From: Casp-actino8 sp044355095
GTDB lineage: Bacteria; Actinomycetota; Acidimicrobiia; Acidimicrobiales; Ilumatobacteraceae
Assembly (NCBI GenBank): GCA_044355095.1
Contig: JBIKYT010000003.1
Span: 1 to 64,000, forward strand
Direction: 5' to 3'
DNA length: 64,000 nt
Below, one piece after another: positions 8,718-17,377 of the stretch. The translations under genes and the position numbers were made by a program. Within the stretch, counting starts at the first letter, position 1. Every line of letters starts with the position of its first letter. The notes beneath the pieces were generated by a model, which was not told the origin of the DNA, searched no databases, and saw only the letters and a list, made by a program, of their open reading frames with translations.

Positions 8718-8733
8718 TGAACAGAATTGTTCA
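8718..8733. promoter_or_regulatory. 16-bp palindrome in a divergent promoter region
   Basis: TGAACA-GAAT-TGTTCA is a perfect 6+6 inverted repeat. It lies between the divergent VWA gene (start 8672) and M15 peptidase gene (start 8841). Its position 46 bases upstream of the VWA start suits an operator. It resembles an SOS box but with a six-base spacer between GAAC and GTTC, so I do not assign it to LexA. Confidence 0.4.
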
Positions 8734-8840
8734 CAAATCATGAACGACGGTGCGCCCCAATAATGTGCGTTTGTCCTGCATATGGGATTTTTCGCACGAG
8801 TTGCTCAAGAGTTCGAAAATGAGCGCCGATACCTCTTTTC

Positions 8841-10931
8841 GTGATGAGTCAGCAGTTTTTTCAGAATCCCCATGAGATGCAAGATCACTTGCCCCGCAAG
8901 TTTCGCTTTGCACCCTTTGTTGTTTTGATCGCTCTCGTGTCATATGCCGTCATCGTGATTGCCATGTTGACCGCCCCCGACACCGCTCAGGCCAAAGGCT
9001 CAACTCCGGCCGCGACGGTGGCAATCGACACTTCCAACTCAACTCCGTGGACCTTGCCCTCAATGCCCGCGAGATGTACCGATGTTCAAATTGCGGCCGG
9101 CGATGTTGCATCCTGTGTGATTTCGAAATATACCGATGTCACCAAAACCGGTTGGGGAACTCCACCGTTTCCCATTGCCGCCGATGGGACATTGAACGCG
9201 GGATGGAAAAGTAACGGCTGGGTATATTCGGGTTCACCTGCTTTAAAGGATTGGGAAGCGGCGTTATGGAAAAACGCCGACAAGATTGGAACGATTAGGG
9301 CTGGAGCGGTGCAAGCACCTCCGGCCGCTTTGGCATTATTTGAGGGTTTTTTGGGTGAGATTCAGGCCAACGGATACCGGATCACCGATGTGATTGGCTA
9401 CAACTTTCGTTGTACGTCAAACACTCGTAAAGATTGTGTCGGTCTGACGAGCGCATCATTGTCGAATCACGCGTGGGGATTGGCCGTCGACATCAATGTC
9501 GGTGCAAACCCAGAAGTGCGTTACATGCCGACTGCAGATTCACCGACAACTGCGTGTTCGGTACCGATGGCTACCAACCTTCCGCAATGGGTAGTACAAA
9601 CCGCTGAAAAGTGGGGCTTGCTCTGGGGTGGTTATGGCTGGAGTGGTGGTTGTGTCACTCCAGAGACAGTCAAGAGCAGTGTTATTCGTGACCCGATGCA
9701 CTTTGAATTTCGCGGAACTGTCGAAGATGCCGTGAAGATCGCCTCGGTCAATGGTGTGTCGGTCAAGCGTTATTGCAGCAATGTTGTCGAAGCGGGCGAA
9801 ACTGTCCGTAAGTGCACATGGCAGGATCGTCCCCAGGCTGGATGGCGTACATCGGTGCCGTTGCAGGGGCCAGCTGGTGCAACATCAGCACTCGTCAACA
9901 TCACGTTGACTGGTGCCAGCCAAGCCGGATATGTGACCGCTGAAAGTTGTGACGGAAATGTGACAGGTGATCGCTCTTGGTCTAATGGCAATGTCGCAGT
10001 TGGCGCGACGGTAGCCAACCTCGCGGTGGTGCCCCTTGACGCTTTAGGTCGATTCTGCTTGTACAACTCAAGTCCGATGCACGTCATTGTTGACGCACAA
10101 GGATTCTTTATGCCCTCACGTCTTGCTGACAGCAAAGCCACAATGTTTACGCCACTGTCACCCACGCGTGTTCTTGACACGCGAAGTGCTGGTGGCAAAG
10201 TTGTTGCGTTGAATGAAAATGGAGTTGTCGTCGCACACGTTCCCGCCGGTTCGGTGGCGATGTTGTCGAACATTACGGTGACTGGCACAACTGGAGCCGG
10301 ATACCTCACTGCTGATTCATGTGAAAATCTGCAAGCTGGTGAACAGACTCGTTCAAACATCAACTACGGCAACGATGACACTGTCGCGAACTTGGCGGTA
10401 GTACCGATGGGAGTCGTTGGCGACAAGCCCGGCTTTTGTACCTTGGCCAACGCCAGTTTGAATCAGATCATCGATGTACAAGGAGTCTTCGCGCCCAGCC
10501 CAGTCGGCCAGTGGGGATACTCGCCAGCTGCACCCACTCGCTTGATTGATACTCGTAAGTGCACCGATAACTGTGCTGATGTGTTTAAAGCCGGTGCAGT
10601 CATCAAAATGTCAGCTCCAGCAGGTGCTTCGGCCGTGCTAATCAATCTCACCTTGACCGATGCCAAGGCCGCTGGATACGCCACTGCCGACAAGTGTTCA
10701 ACTTTGGTGCCCGGTCCACAGGCTCAATCAAATGCCAATGTGACAGTCGGTCGATCGGTCGCGAACTTGGCAGTTGTTCCCGTTGATGCCGATGGCACAT
10801 TCTGCATTTACACATCGTCAGCGACCAGAGTGCTTGTTGATGTCCAAGGCACTTTTTCTCCTTCTGGCGACATGCGCTTCATTCCGGTGAGTTCGGTGCG
10901 CCGATTTGACTCACGCGGCATGGCCAACTGA
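8841..10931 (+). CDS. Secreted M15 D-Ala-D-Ala carboxypeptidase-like protein with three C-terminal repeats
   Basis: 696 residues. A basic N-terminus and one hydrophobic segment (about 22-45) with TAQA form a signal peptide or anchor. The peptidase domain (about 140-300) has the VanY/M15 zinc motif SNHAWGLAVDIN (H210, D217) and the last ligand in DPMHFEF (H287), so it should trim peptidoglycan stem peptides. From about residue 325 there are three ~110-residue repeats. They share ALVNITLTGA-like and ATVANLAVVP-like strands and linkers with RVLDTR or RLIDTR. This repeat is common on secreted actinobacterial wall proteins, probably for cell-surface binding. Many paired cysteines suggest disulfides. 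Confidence 0.85.
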   Translation: MMSQQFFQNPHEMQDHLPRKFRFAPFVVLIALVSYAVIVIAMLTAPDTAQAKGSTPAATVAIDTSNSTPWTLPSMPARCTDVQIAAGDVASCVISKYTDVTKTGWGTPPFPIAADGTLNAGWKSNGWVYSGSPALKDWEAALWKNADKIGTIRAGAVQAPPAALALFEGFLGEIQANGYRITDVIGYNFRCTSNTRKDCVGLTSASLSNHAWGLAVDINVGANPEVRYMPTADSPTTACSVPMATNLPQWVVQTAEKWGLLWGGYGWSGGCVTPETVKSSVIRDPMHFEFRGTVEDAVKIASVNGVSVKRYCSNVVEAGETVRKCTWQDRPQAGWRTSVPLQGPAGATSALVNITLTGASQAGYVTAESCDGNVTGDRSWSNGNVAVGATVANLAVVPLDALGRFCLYNSSPMHVIVDAQGFFMPSRLADSKATMFTPLSPTRVLDTRSAGGKVVALNENGVVVAHVPAGSVAMLSNITVTGTTGAGYLTADSCENLQAGEQTRSNINYGNDDTVANLAVVPMGVVGDKPGFCTLANASLNQIIDVQGVFAPSPVGQWGYSPAAPTRLIDTRKCTDNCADVFKAGAVIKMSAPAGASAVLINLTLTDAKAAGYATADKCSTLVPGPQAQSNANVTVGRSVANLAVVPVDADGTFCIYTSSATRVLVDVQGTFSPSGDMRFIPVSSVRRFDSRGMAN

Positions 10932-11007
10932 AAACTTTGGCGGTTATAACAATCGCCAAGAGAGTGTGTAACCCGTTTCATCGCACTTCTTGTGAGAGAA
11001 TTAGCCA

Positions 11008-12336
11008 ATGCGCGGACGGCTCACGGCACTCTTTACTTGCCTGGCCTTAGTGGCCTGCTCGCAGGGAGAATCGTCGGTGGTTTCGAGGCCGGCAACGTTG
11101 CCTCCGGTTGTGTTACGGCCACCAACGAATCTTGATCAAGGAACTGTTTCGACAGCGGCGAATAATCCGAATGTGACGACCAGCGCGAATCCGACTTCGG
11201 TGCCTGAGGCAGAAACCACTTCAACAACAATCGCCCCAACGACGTCGTCAACGACATCAACGTCAACAACTACGACCACAACTCTGCCGCCGGCACCGAT
11301 CACCTTGGCCTTTACTGGCGACATTTTGGTGCAAAAGGGTCTCTGGCCAACCGCGGCCAGATTTGCCCAAGAGTCAGGCTCGACCGAGCCCTTTGATTTC
11401 ACGCCGATGTTTGGTGATGTTGCCGAACTGTTGACTAGCGCTGACTTGGCAATTTGTCATCTTGAATCGCCTATTGCACCGCCAGGAGCCGAACCTTTCT
11501 CGTATCCCAAATATCAAGTACCTGCGCAAATCATCCCAGCGATCGCCGAGGCGGGTTACGACGCCTGCTCAACAGCGAGTGAACATGTCTTTGATGGCGG
11601 CAGTGAAGCAATCAACGCAACAGTGAGTGCGTTTGAGTCTTTGGGAATCATGCAATCGGGAATGGCGCGAACACCTGATGAAATCAAACCATTGCCAACT
11701 CAAGTGGGCGATGTTGTGGTTGCTCACTTGTCGTACACATTGCGTTATGACTCTCCGCCTGCCAGTGGCGAAGAGTGGCGTTCAGCCTTAATTGATATTC
11801 CACGTATTTTGGCCGATGCGCGCGAAGCGCGAACCCTTGGTGCTCAGGCAGTGGTGCTGAGTTTGCATTGGGGCAACGAGGACTCTGCTGTGCCGACCGA
11901 GCAGCAACGTCAATGGGCACAAGAACTCACAGCATCTGGGCAGATTGATCTCATCGTTGGTGCACATTCGCATGTGTTGCAACCCATCGAACAAATCAAT
12001 GGAGTTTGGGTCATGTTTGGTCTCGGAAACTTCTTGACGAATATGCCAACGAAGTCGTCACGACCAGACGAAGGTCAAGATGGTGCCATCGCCACGATCA
12101 CGATGACCCGAACCGCAGATAACCGAGTTACGGTGAGTCAACCGCTTGTTTATCCAACGTGGGTCGACAAAAATGCCGGCTACACCATTCGCAATCTGAG
12201 CGTTGATCTTGCCCCAGCGTCGGCGGTCGAGGCGGGAATCGCAAGATCACGTTGGTCGGCAGAGTTGGCATCCTTGCGGCGTACCCGAAGAATTCTTGGC
12301 GATCAATATCTCGTCCCTGGTTCGTATCTCAAATGA
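11008..12336 (+). CDS. CapA-family metallophosphatase-fold lipoprotein
   Basis: 442 residues. The N-terminus is a lipoprotein signal with lipobox LVAC (cysteine about 17). A threonine/serine-rich linker (about 60-95) then probably spans the wall. The catalytic domain is of the PGA_cap/CapA type, with TFGD-like AFTGDILVQKG, DLAICHLESPI, SLHWGNE, and VGAHSHVLQP with GLGNFL near the end. CapA proteins take part in polyglutamate capsule anchoring, but many homologues have no known substrate. It overlaps the next gene in an ATGA junction, so the two are translated together. Confidence 0.87.
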   Translation: MRGRLTALFTCLALVACSQGESSVVSRPATLPPVVLRPPTNLDQGTVSTAANNPNVTTSANPTSVPEAETTSTTIAPTTSSTTSTSTTTTTTLPPAPITLAFTGDILVQKGLWPTAARFAQESGSTEPFDFTPMFGDVAELLTSADLAICHLESPIAPPGAEPFSYPKYQVPAQIIPAIAEAGYDACSTASEHVFDGGSEAINATVSAFESLGIMQSGMARTPDEIKPLPTQVGDVVVAHLSYTLRYDSPPASGEEWRSALIDIPRILADAREARTLGAQAVVLSLHWGNEDSAVPTEQQRQWAQELTASGQIDLIVGAHSHVLQPIEQINGVWVMFGLGNFLTNMPTKSSRPDEGQDGAIATITMTRTADNRVTVSQPLVYPTWVDKNAGYTIRNLSVDLAPASAVEAGIARSRWSAELASLRRTRRILGDQYLVPGSYLK

Positions 12337-13154
12337 GTGAGAACAATCACGATTCAAGTATGCGTGTGATGACATGGAATATCTGGCATCACTTTGGGCC
12401 ATGGCAACAACGACAAGTAGCGATTGAACAGGTCATTAAAGATGAAAATCCGGACGTGCTCTTTTTGCAAGAAGTTCATACCACCGAAAAGCAAGCAGAA
12501 AACTTGGCTGCGAAATTTGGTTATCAATGTGTCGTGACGACAAGTCCATGGAGCATGGGGAACGCAATTTTGTCACGATGGCCCATTGTGACATCGCAAC
12601 AAATCGCCTTACCGAATGCCGATGGTGAACCAGCCCATCGTCGTGCTCTCTGTGCAGTGCTTGAAACGCCTTGGGGACAATGGTCAGTTGTGGGAACGCA
12701 TCTTGACCATCGCTTTGATGAGTCGCATGTTCGGCAACTGCAAGTAGACGCACTTTCTGACCTCGTGAAAACTTTGCGTCACGACCCGGCCCAAGACCTT
12801 CCAGTGATCATCGGGGGAGACTTCAACGCGGTGCCTGATAGCGATGAAATTCGTCGGTTGACTGGCCGGACTGCGGTGAAGAATCGCAATGTTGTTTTTG
12901 CCGATATGTGGGAGCTCAAAGGCGAAGGACTCGGCCATACCTGGAGCGACCGTAATGAGTATTTGGCGAATGCCAATTGGCCCAACCGTCGACTTGACTA
13001 TCTGTTCGTGACCTGGCCTCGGCCTAAACCGGTCGGCAATCCAGTTCGAGCATGGCTTGCGGGAGTCAAACCAGTCGGGGGAGTGCAAGCCAGCGATCAC
13101 TTCGCGGTCGTTGCTGATGTGCTGACCGAGCGATCAGTTGACACTAACGAATAG
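12333..13154 (+). CDS. Endonuclease/exonuclease/phosphatase (EEP) family hydrolase
   Basis: 273 residues from the ATG that overlaps the capA-like stop (ATGA at 12333-12336). Visible motifs are MTWNIWHH (Asn ligand), DVLFLQEVH (Glu metal ligand), THLDHRFDESH, IIGGDFNAVPDSDEI and the final SDHFAVVADV (Asp-His pair). The family includes DNA repair nucleases, sphingomyelinases and inositol phosphatases; no signal peptide is seen, so it is likely cytosolic. An upstream 27-codon extension of the frame lies inside the preceding gene and is not needed. Coupling to the CapA gene is unusual and unexplained. Confidence 0.85.
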   Translation: MSENNHDSSMRVMTWNIWHHFGPWQQRQVAIEQVIKDENPDVLFLQEVHTTEKQAENLAAKFGYQCVVTTSPWSMGNAILSRWPIVTSQQIALPNADGEPAHRRALCAVLETPWGQWSVVGTHLDHRFDESHVRQLQVDALSDLVKTLRHDPAQDLPVIIGGDFNAVPDSDEIRRLTGRTAVKNRNVVFADMWELKGEGLGHTWSDRNEYLANANWPNRRLDYLFVTWPRPKPVGNPVRAWLAGVKPVGGVQASDHFAVVADVLTERSVDTNE

Positions 13155-13183
13155 GCCTGCCACCGACTAAGTTTGTGCGCGGT

Positions 13184-13798
13184 ATGGCAACTCTGCGGTT
13201 TAGTTTCGGCACTATGGGCTCGGGTAAGAGCACATTGGCACTGCAGATTCACCACAACCTGGCGGTTCGCGATCGCCAAGGGCTTTTGCTCACCAAACTC
13301 GACCGAGACGGAACTCAGGTAACAAGCCGATTGGGCGTTTCGGCCCCTGCGGTTGAAGTGTCACCAGAGATTGATTTGTTTGAACTTGCGCAATCGCGCA
13401 TGCCGCTTGATTTCGTGGTGTGCGACGAGGTTCAGTTCTATTCCATTGCCCAATGCGATCAGTTGGCGCGTGTCGCAGACGATCTCGATGTTGATGTGTA
13501 CGCCTTTGGACTCATCACCGACTTCAAGGGATTGCTCTTTGAAGGAACCAAACGCATGCTTGAGGTGGCCAACGAACGAGTCGAAATGCAGGTTGAAGCC
13601 CGATGCTGGTGTGGTTCGCGAGCAACCCATAATGCACGCGTCGTCAACGGCATAGTCGTGTACGAAGGCGAGACCGTGGTCGTCGGCGACACGAGTGATG
13701 TTGCGACACCCATGTTTGGTGATGTCGTTCGCTATGAATTGCTGTGTCGCCGCCACTATGTGCGCGGCGACATGGGCGAAGCCTCGACTACCGACTGA
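13184..13798 (+). CDS. tdk: Thymidine kinase (type II)
   Basis: About 204 residues. It phosphorylates thymidine for salvage. Visible are the P-loop GTMGSGKST (9-17), the catalytic CDEVQFYS (Glu as base), AFGLITDFKG (lasso start), and the zinc site made from CWCGSRAT and LCRRHY cysteines. The ATG at 13184 fits the family start; an in-frame GTG three codons earlier is possible. It stops at 13798, one base before the stop codon of the convergent P450 gene, so the genes have no spacer. Confidence 0.92.
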   Translation: MATLRFSFGTMGSGKSTLALQIHHNLAVRDRQGLLLTKLDRDGTQVTSRLGVSAPAVEVSPEIDLFELAQSRMPLDFVVCDEVQFYSIAQCDQLARVADDLDVDVYAFGLITDFKGLLFEGTKRMLEVANERVEMQVEARCWCGSRATHNARVVNGIVVYEGETVVVGDTSDVATPMFGDVVRYELLCRRHYVRGDMGEASTTD

Positions 13799-15073
13799 TC
13801 AGTTCCAAGCACACGGCATGCGCTTGATGCCGTTGATGAATGCACTTTGCAACATGGCGGGTTCGCCGGTGGTGCGCATATTGGGCATACGTCGACGGAT
13901 TTCATCAAACATCACCGAAACTTCACGTCGAGCCAGGTTGGCGCCGAGGCAGAAGTGAGGTCCGCCGGCACCGAAACCAACTTGTGGCGTTGCCGAGGTG
14001 CGCGTGATATCAAACTTGAATGGATCAACAAAGACTCGTTCATCGCGGTTGCCTGAGCAGTACCACATCACGACTTTCTCGCCAGCGACTAATTTCTGCC
14101 CCGAAAGTTCGGTGTCTTCGGTGACGGTGCGACGGAAGTGAATCACTGGTGTTGCATAACGAACGATCTCTTCGACAGCAGTTTTTGTATGTGCGTCAAA
14201 GTTGTTGAACCACAAAGCCTTTTGATCGGGGTGATCGGTTAACAACTTCATGCCGTGGCTAATGGCATTACGTGTGGTCTCATTTCCGGCCACAACGAGC
14301 AAGATAAAGAACGAACCAAATTCTTGAGCAGTGAGGCGTTCGCCATCAACGACGGCGTTCATCATTGCCGATGTCACGTCTTCTCGTGGATTTTTGACGC
14401 GATCTTCGCCAAGCGCTTGGGCATAGGAGAACATTTCAATGGCGACTTTCATCAAGTCGTCCAGTGATGAACCAAATTCAGGGTCACCGACGCCCAAGAT
14501 CACATTGGTCCAGTGGAAGATTTGCTTGTGATCTGATTCGGGAATTCCCATCATGTCGCAAATGATTTCGAGGGGGAGTGCGGCCGCGACTTCTTCAACA
14601 AAATCGCATTCGCCTTGTGGAAAGCGTTCAAGCAAATCGGTCACGAGCTTCTCGGCTCGCGAACGAACTTGGTCTTCAATTCGCGCGACTTCTTTGGGGG
14701 CGAAACCGCGCGACACGATGTTGCGCAAACGGAAGTGCTTGGGATCGTCCATGTTGATCATTGAGCCGAAGAACTCATTCATCTCGGTCGGTAAGTCGCC
14801 GATGTTTGAACCTTTACCACTGCAGAACAATTGCGGGTTACGGCTGACATGCCAAATGTCATCGTGGCGAGTGATGGCTCGGTAGCCAGGACCTTGGGGG
14901 AATGGTGAACCTTGGATAACGGCTTCTTCAAAATACTGAAAGGGCGATTCGTCGCGCAGAGTCTTGAATGCGCCTTCACGGAACGCACGATCCTTGAGCC
15001 AAAACTCTGGTGAAGAAAAGTCGATCTCCGAAAGCGCGACCTGGGGAATTGATTCAAAATTGAACGTACTCAT
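13799..15073 (-). CDS. Cytochrome P450
   Basis: 424 residues, a soluble bacterial P450. The oxygen-binding I-helix motif is AGNETTRNA. The ERR triad is represented by EEIVRYATPV and FRR, and the heme loop is FGAGGPHFCLG with its axial cysteine. The meander FKFDITR precedes the heme loop. The N-terminal block resembles actinobacterial CYP125/CYP142-like enzymes that hydroxylate steroid side chains; that assignment is inference from general similarity. No ferredoxin or reductase is adjacent. It converges on tdk with no gap. Confidence 0.92.
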   Translation of the reverse strand: MSTFNFESIPQVALSEIDFSSPEFWLKDRAFREGAFKTLRDESPFQYFEEAVIQGSPFPQGPGYRAITRHDDIWHVSRNPQLFCSGKGSNIGDLPTEMNEFFGSMINMDDPKHFRLRNIVSRGFAPKEVARIEDQVRSRAEKLVTDLLERFPQGECDFVEEVAAALPLEIICDMMGIPESDHKQIFHWTNVILGVGDPEFGSSLDDLMKVAIEMFSYAQALGEDRVKNPREDVTSAMMNAVVDGERLTAQEFGSFFILLVVAGNETTRNAISHGMKLLTDHPDQKALWFNNFDAHTKTAVEEIVRYATPVIHFRRTVTEDTELSGQKLVAGEKVVMWYCSGNRDERVFVDPFKFDITRTSATPQVGFGAGGPHFCLGANLARREVSVMFDEIRRRMPNMRTTGEPAMLQSAFINGIKRMPCAWN

Positions 15074-15140
15074 AGTCTCTTACCGTAGTTGGCGCAAGGG
15101 TGCTCAGACTTGTTCAGCCGAATGCGACAGGGGTTTGTGC

Positions 15141-15458
15141 ATGTGGCAATCTGAAAATATGAGCGAGGAAACAGTTACTGAATTCACCTTTTTCGTGGAT
15201 GCCGAGCAGTTCGGCCTGGGCGGATACGAAAGTGCTGCTCTTGCTGCCGACGAGTCCGACCTGCACGAGGCTGGCGTATACAACGTCGATATTCCGCGTG
15301 GATTTGGTACCGATCTGGGGGACCGTATACCGGTACGAGTCACTGGGACCGCGCGAGGGCTGAAGTTCTACGCTCGACTGCTCTCGCTAAAAGACCCAAT
15401 GCAACTCGAAGAACTTGAACGGGTACGGGCGGCAGCGCTCACGCGCGATGATCAATAA
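15141..15458 (+). CDS. Conserved small hypothetical protein
   Basis: 105 residues from ATG 15141, which is preceded by AGGGG at proper distance; a second ATG at 15159 is possible. The sequence is acidic and looks like an alpha/beta fold (FTFFVDAEQFGLGGYESAALAADESD, then RVTGTARGLKFYARLL), without cysteine clusters or membrane helices. I do not recognise a family. It sits alone between the P450 gene and the RNase P RNA gene, reading toward the latter on the opposite strand. Confidence 0.6.
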   Translation: MWQSENMSEETVTEFTFFVDAEQFGLGGYESAALAADESDLHEAGVYNVDIPRGFGTDLGDRIPVRVTGTARGLKFYARLLSLKDPMQLEELERVRAAALTRDDQ

Positions 15459-15469
15459 AGCTTGTGGGT

Positions 15470-15833
<364 letters not shown>

Positions 15834-15857
15834 AGCGAGAAGTGTACGAGGGAAAAA

Positions 15858-16769
15858 TCACTCGCCGTCGAGGTATTCGTACACCATCGAGTTCAGGCTT
15901 GGTGTTTCAAGGTTGAGCGAGGTGCGAATACCTGATTCGTTGGCAGCACCAAGAGTGACCGGAACAGGAGCCTTGGTACCAAACGCTGATGGTACGGCAT
16001 ACGCAGCGGCGGGCACATCGGTCTCTTCTTGGTACTCGGCGGCAATTGAAAGACCGAATGAGGAGACCAAGCGAGTCGGGTTCAGTAGTGAACCAATGAC
16101 TGCGGCATGGCGAGCTTCTTGTTCACCAATTCCGATGGCAGCACCGCGCAATGCGGGGTCGGCCAACATCGGGACGTACACCTGATAGGTCGAACCAGCA
16201 ATAGTTTCCAAGGCGTAGGCCAAAGCCAACACGTCGGCTACGGGATCGTCGGTTGCTGGGATCCCTTTGGCTTCGTCGCCGGTGATGAGTCGTAAAGCGG
16301 GCTCAATGTAGATCGATTGCAAACGCGGGTTGGGTTCATTGAAAGCCTTGCCACCCAACTTCTCGGTGAGCGATGCGGTTGCTTCAGCGTGGGCCTTGTG
16401 GTCGCTCAAAAAACGAGCGGCCAAAGTAGCCGCATCACCTGACAACAGGCCAGCGGCTACAACGGCTTCGTAAACAAAAATGGCATTGTGTTCAAGCGAT
16501 GTCGCAGTGCGCAACAAAGCGATATCGGTGACTGGTGCATCAACGAGTTCAGTCTTTTCGGGAGCATTACCGATTCGAGGGATCTCTGTTGTTGTTGTCG
16601 AACCACCACACGCTGCGAGTAGTGCACCAAACGAAATGGTGGCACCTCCAGCGATGAAGAAACGGCGACGAGAAAGCGACGACTGCAAAGCCGGACCAAA
16701 GTCGGCACCTTGGGTTGCTTTGACAATTTTGGAGAAAGTATGAAGTTCTTCGCGATGTGAGTTGTTCAT
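15858..16769 (-). CDS. Ferritin-like domain protein with Tat/lipoprotein signal
   Basis: 303 residues. A cytosolic N-terminus leads to the twin-arginine-type motif SRRRFF (about 33-38) and the lipobox LLAACGG, so the protein should be exported folded and lipid-anchored. The helical core has SLEHNAIFVYEA and GEQEARHAAVIG (ExxH), typical of the ferritin-like superfamily. A diiron or other metal site is plausible, but the full ligand set is not clear. It follows another ferritin-like gene by 13 bases. The role could be extracytoplasmic iron or peroxide handling. rnpB lies directly downstream. Confidence 0.8.
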   Translation of the reverse strand: MNNSHREELHTFSKIVKATQGADFGPALQSSLSRRRFFIAGGATISFGALLAACGGSTTTTEIPRIGNAPEKTELVDAPVTDIALLRTATSLEHNAIFVYEAVVAAGLLSGDAATLAARFLSDHKAHAEATASLTEKLGGKAFNEPNPRLQSIYIEPALRLITGDEAKGIPATDDPVADVLALAYALETIAGSTYQVYVPMLADPALRGAAIGIGEQEARHAAVIGSLLNPTRLVSSFGLSIAAEYQEETDVPAAAYAVPSAFGTKAPVPVTLGAANESGIRTSLNLETPSLNSMVYEYLDGE

Positions 16770-16782
16770 GATGATCTCCGAA

Positions 16783-17310
16783 TCAGGCGATGGTCGTCGT
16801 GGTCTGAGCGTCTGCTGTTGCAGCCTCGGGGGTGACTAAAAACAAATCGGTGTCACTGACAGGTGACTTGCCCGCGATCGTTGCTAACGCCACAACGTGG
16901 CGGGCTTCGATAATGATCATTGACGCCACAAGTGCGGCGCCTTCAGTTCCTTCTAGTGAGCCAACAACTTCGGTGTGGGCGGCAACAAGATCATTTTCAA
17001 GAGTGTGGGCAGCCAGGGCAACAGCCGTGGTGTCAGCACCAAAGTCGGCTTTGTTAGCCGCAAACAGTTTGCTGTCGCGAGCCTGCGGGGCAGCGCGTCC
17101 AATCAACGACGAGATTGCTTGGGCATAGGCGTCATGATGGGCGGCGATTGCGACAAGGCTGGCCACATGATCGCCACCAGCACCCGCTTCAACAGCGGCA
17201 TGGTAGAGATCGCGTACTGCCAATGCAGTGGCTTGAGCCGATGCGAGAAGCTCGGTGTCGGCCTCGGTGGGTCGAACTGGGCTATCGCTGATGATCTTCG
17301 AAGCGGTCAC
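16783..17310 (-). CDS. Ferritin-like protein (cytosolic partner)
   Basis: 175 residues from GTG 17310, chosen because AAAGGA lies 6 bases before it; the longer frame runs into the glpK end and is not conserved. It is an alanine-rich helical bundle with MIIIEARHVVAL (ExxH), like the following gene but without a signal peptide. Fewer metal-ligand glutamates are visible than in true ferritins (the first helix pair has VRDLYHAAVE). It may therefore be a structural partner of the exported protein encoded 13 bases downstream. The pair follows the glycerol cluster after a 67-base gap. Confidence 0.7.
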   Translation of the reverse strand: MTASKIISDSPVRPTEADTELLASAQATALAVRDLYHAAVEAGAGGDHVASLVAIAAHHDAYAQAISSLIGRAAPQARDSKLFAANKADFGADTTAVALAAHTLENDLVAAHTEVVGSLEGTEGAALVASMIIIEARHVVALATIAGKSPVSDTDLFLVTPEAATADAQTTTTIA

Positions 17311-17377
17311 GGGGTTCCTTTCACAAACTCTTATCGACAGCCTTATGTGCCGAGACAGGCAAGAGCAACTCCAAACT

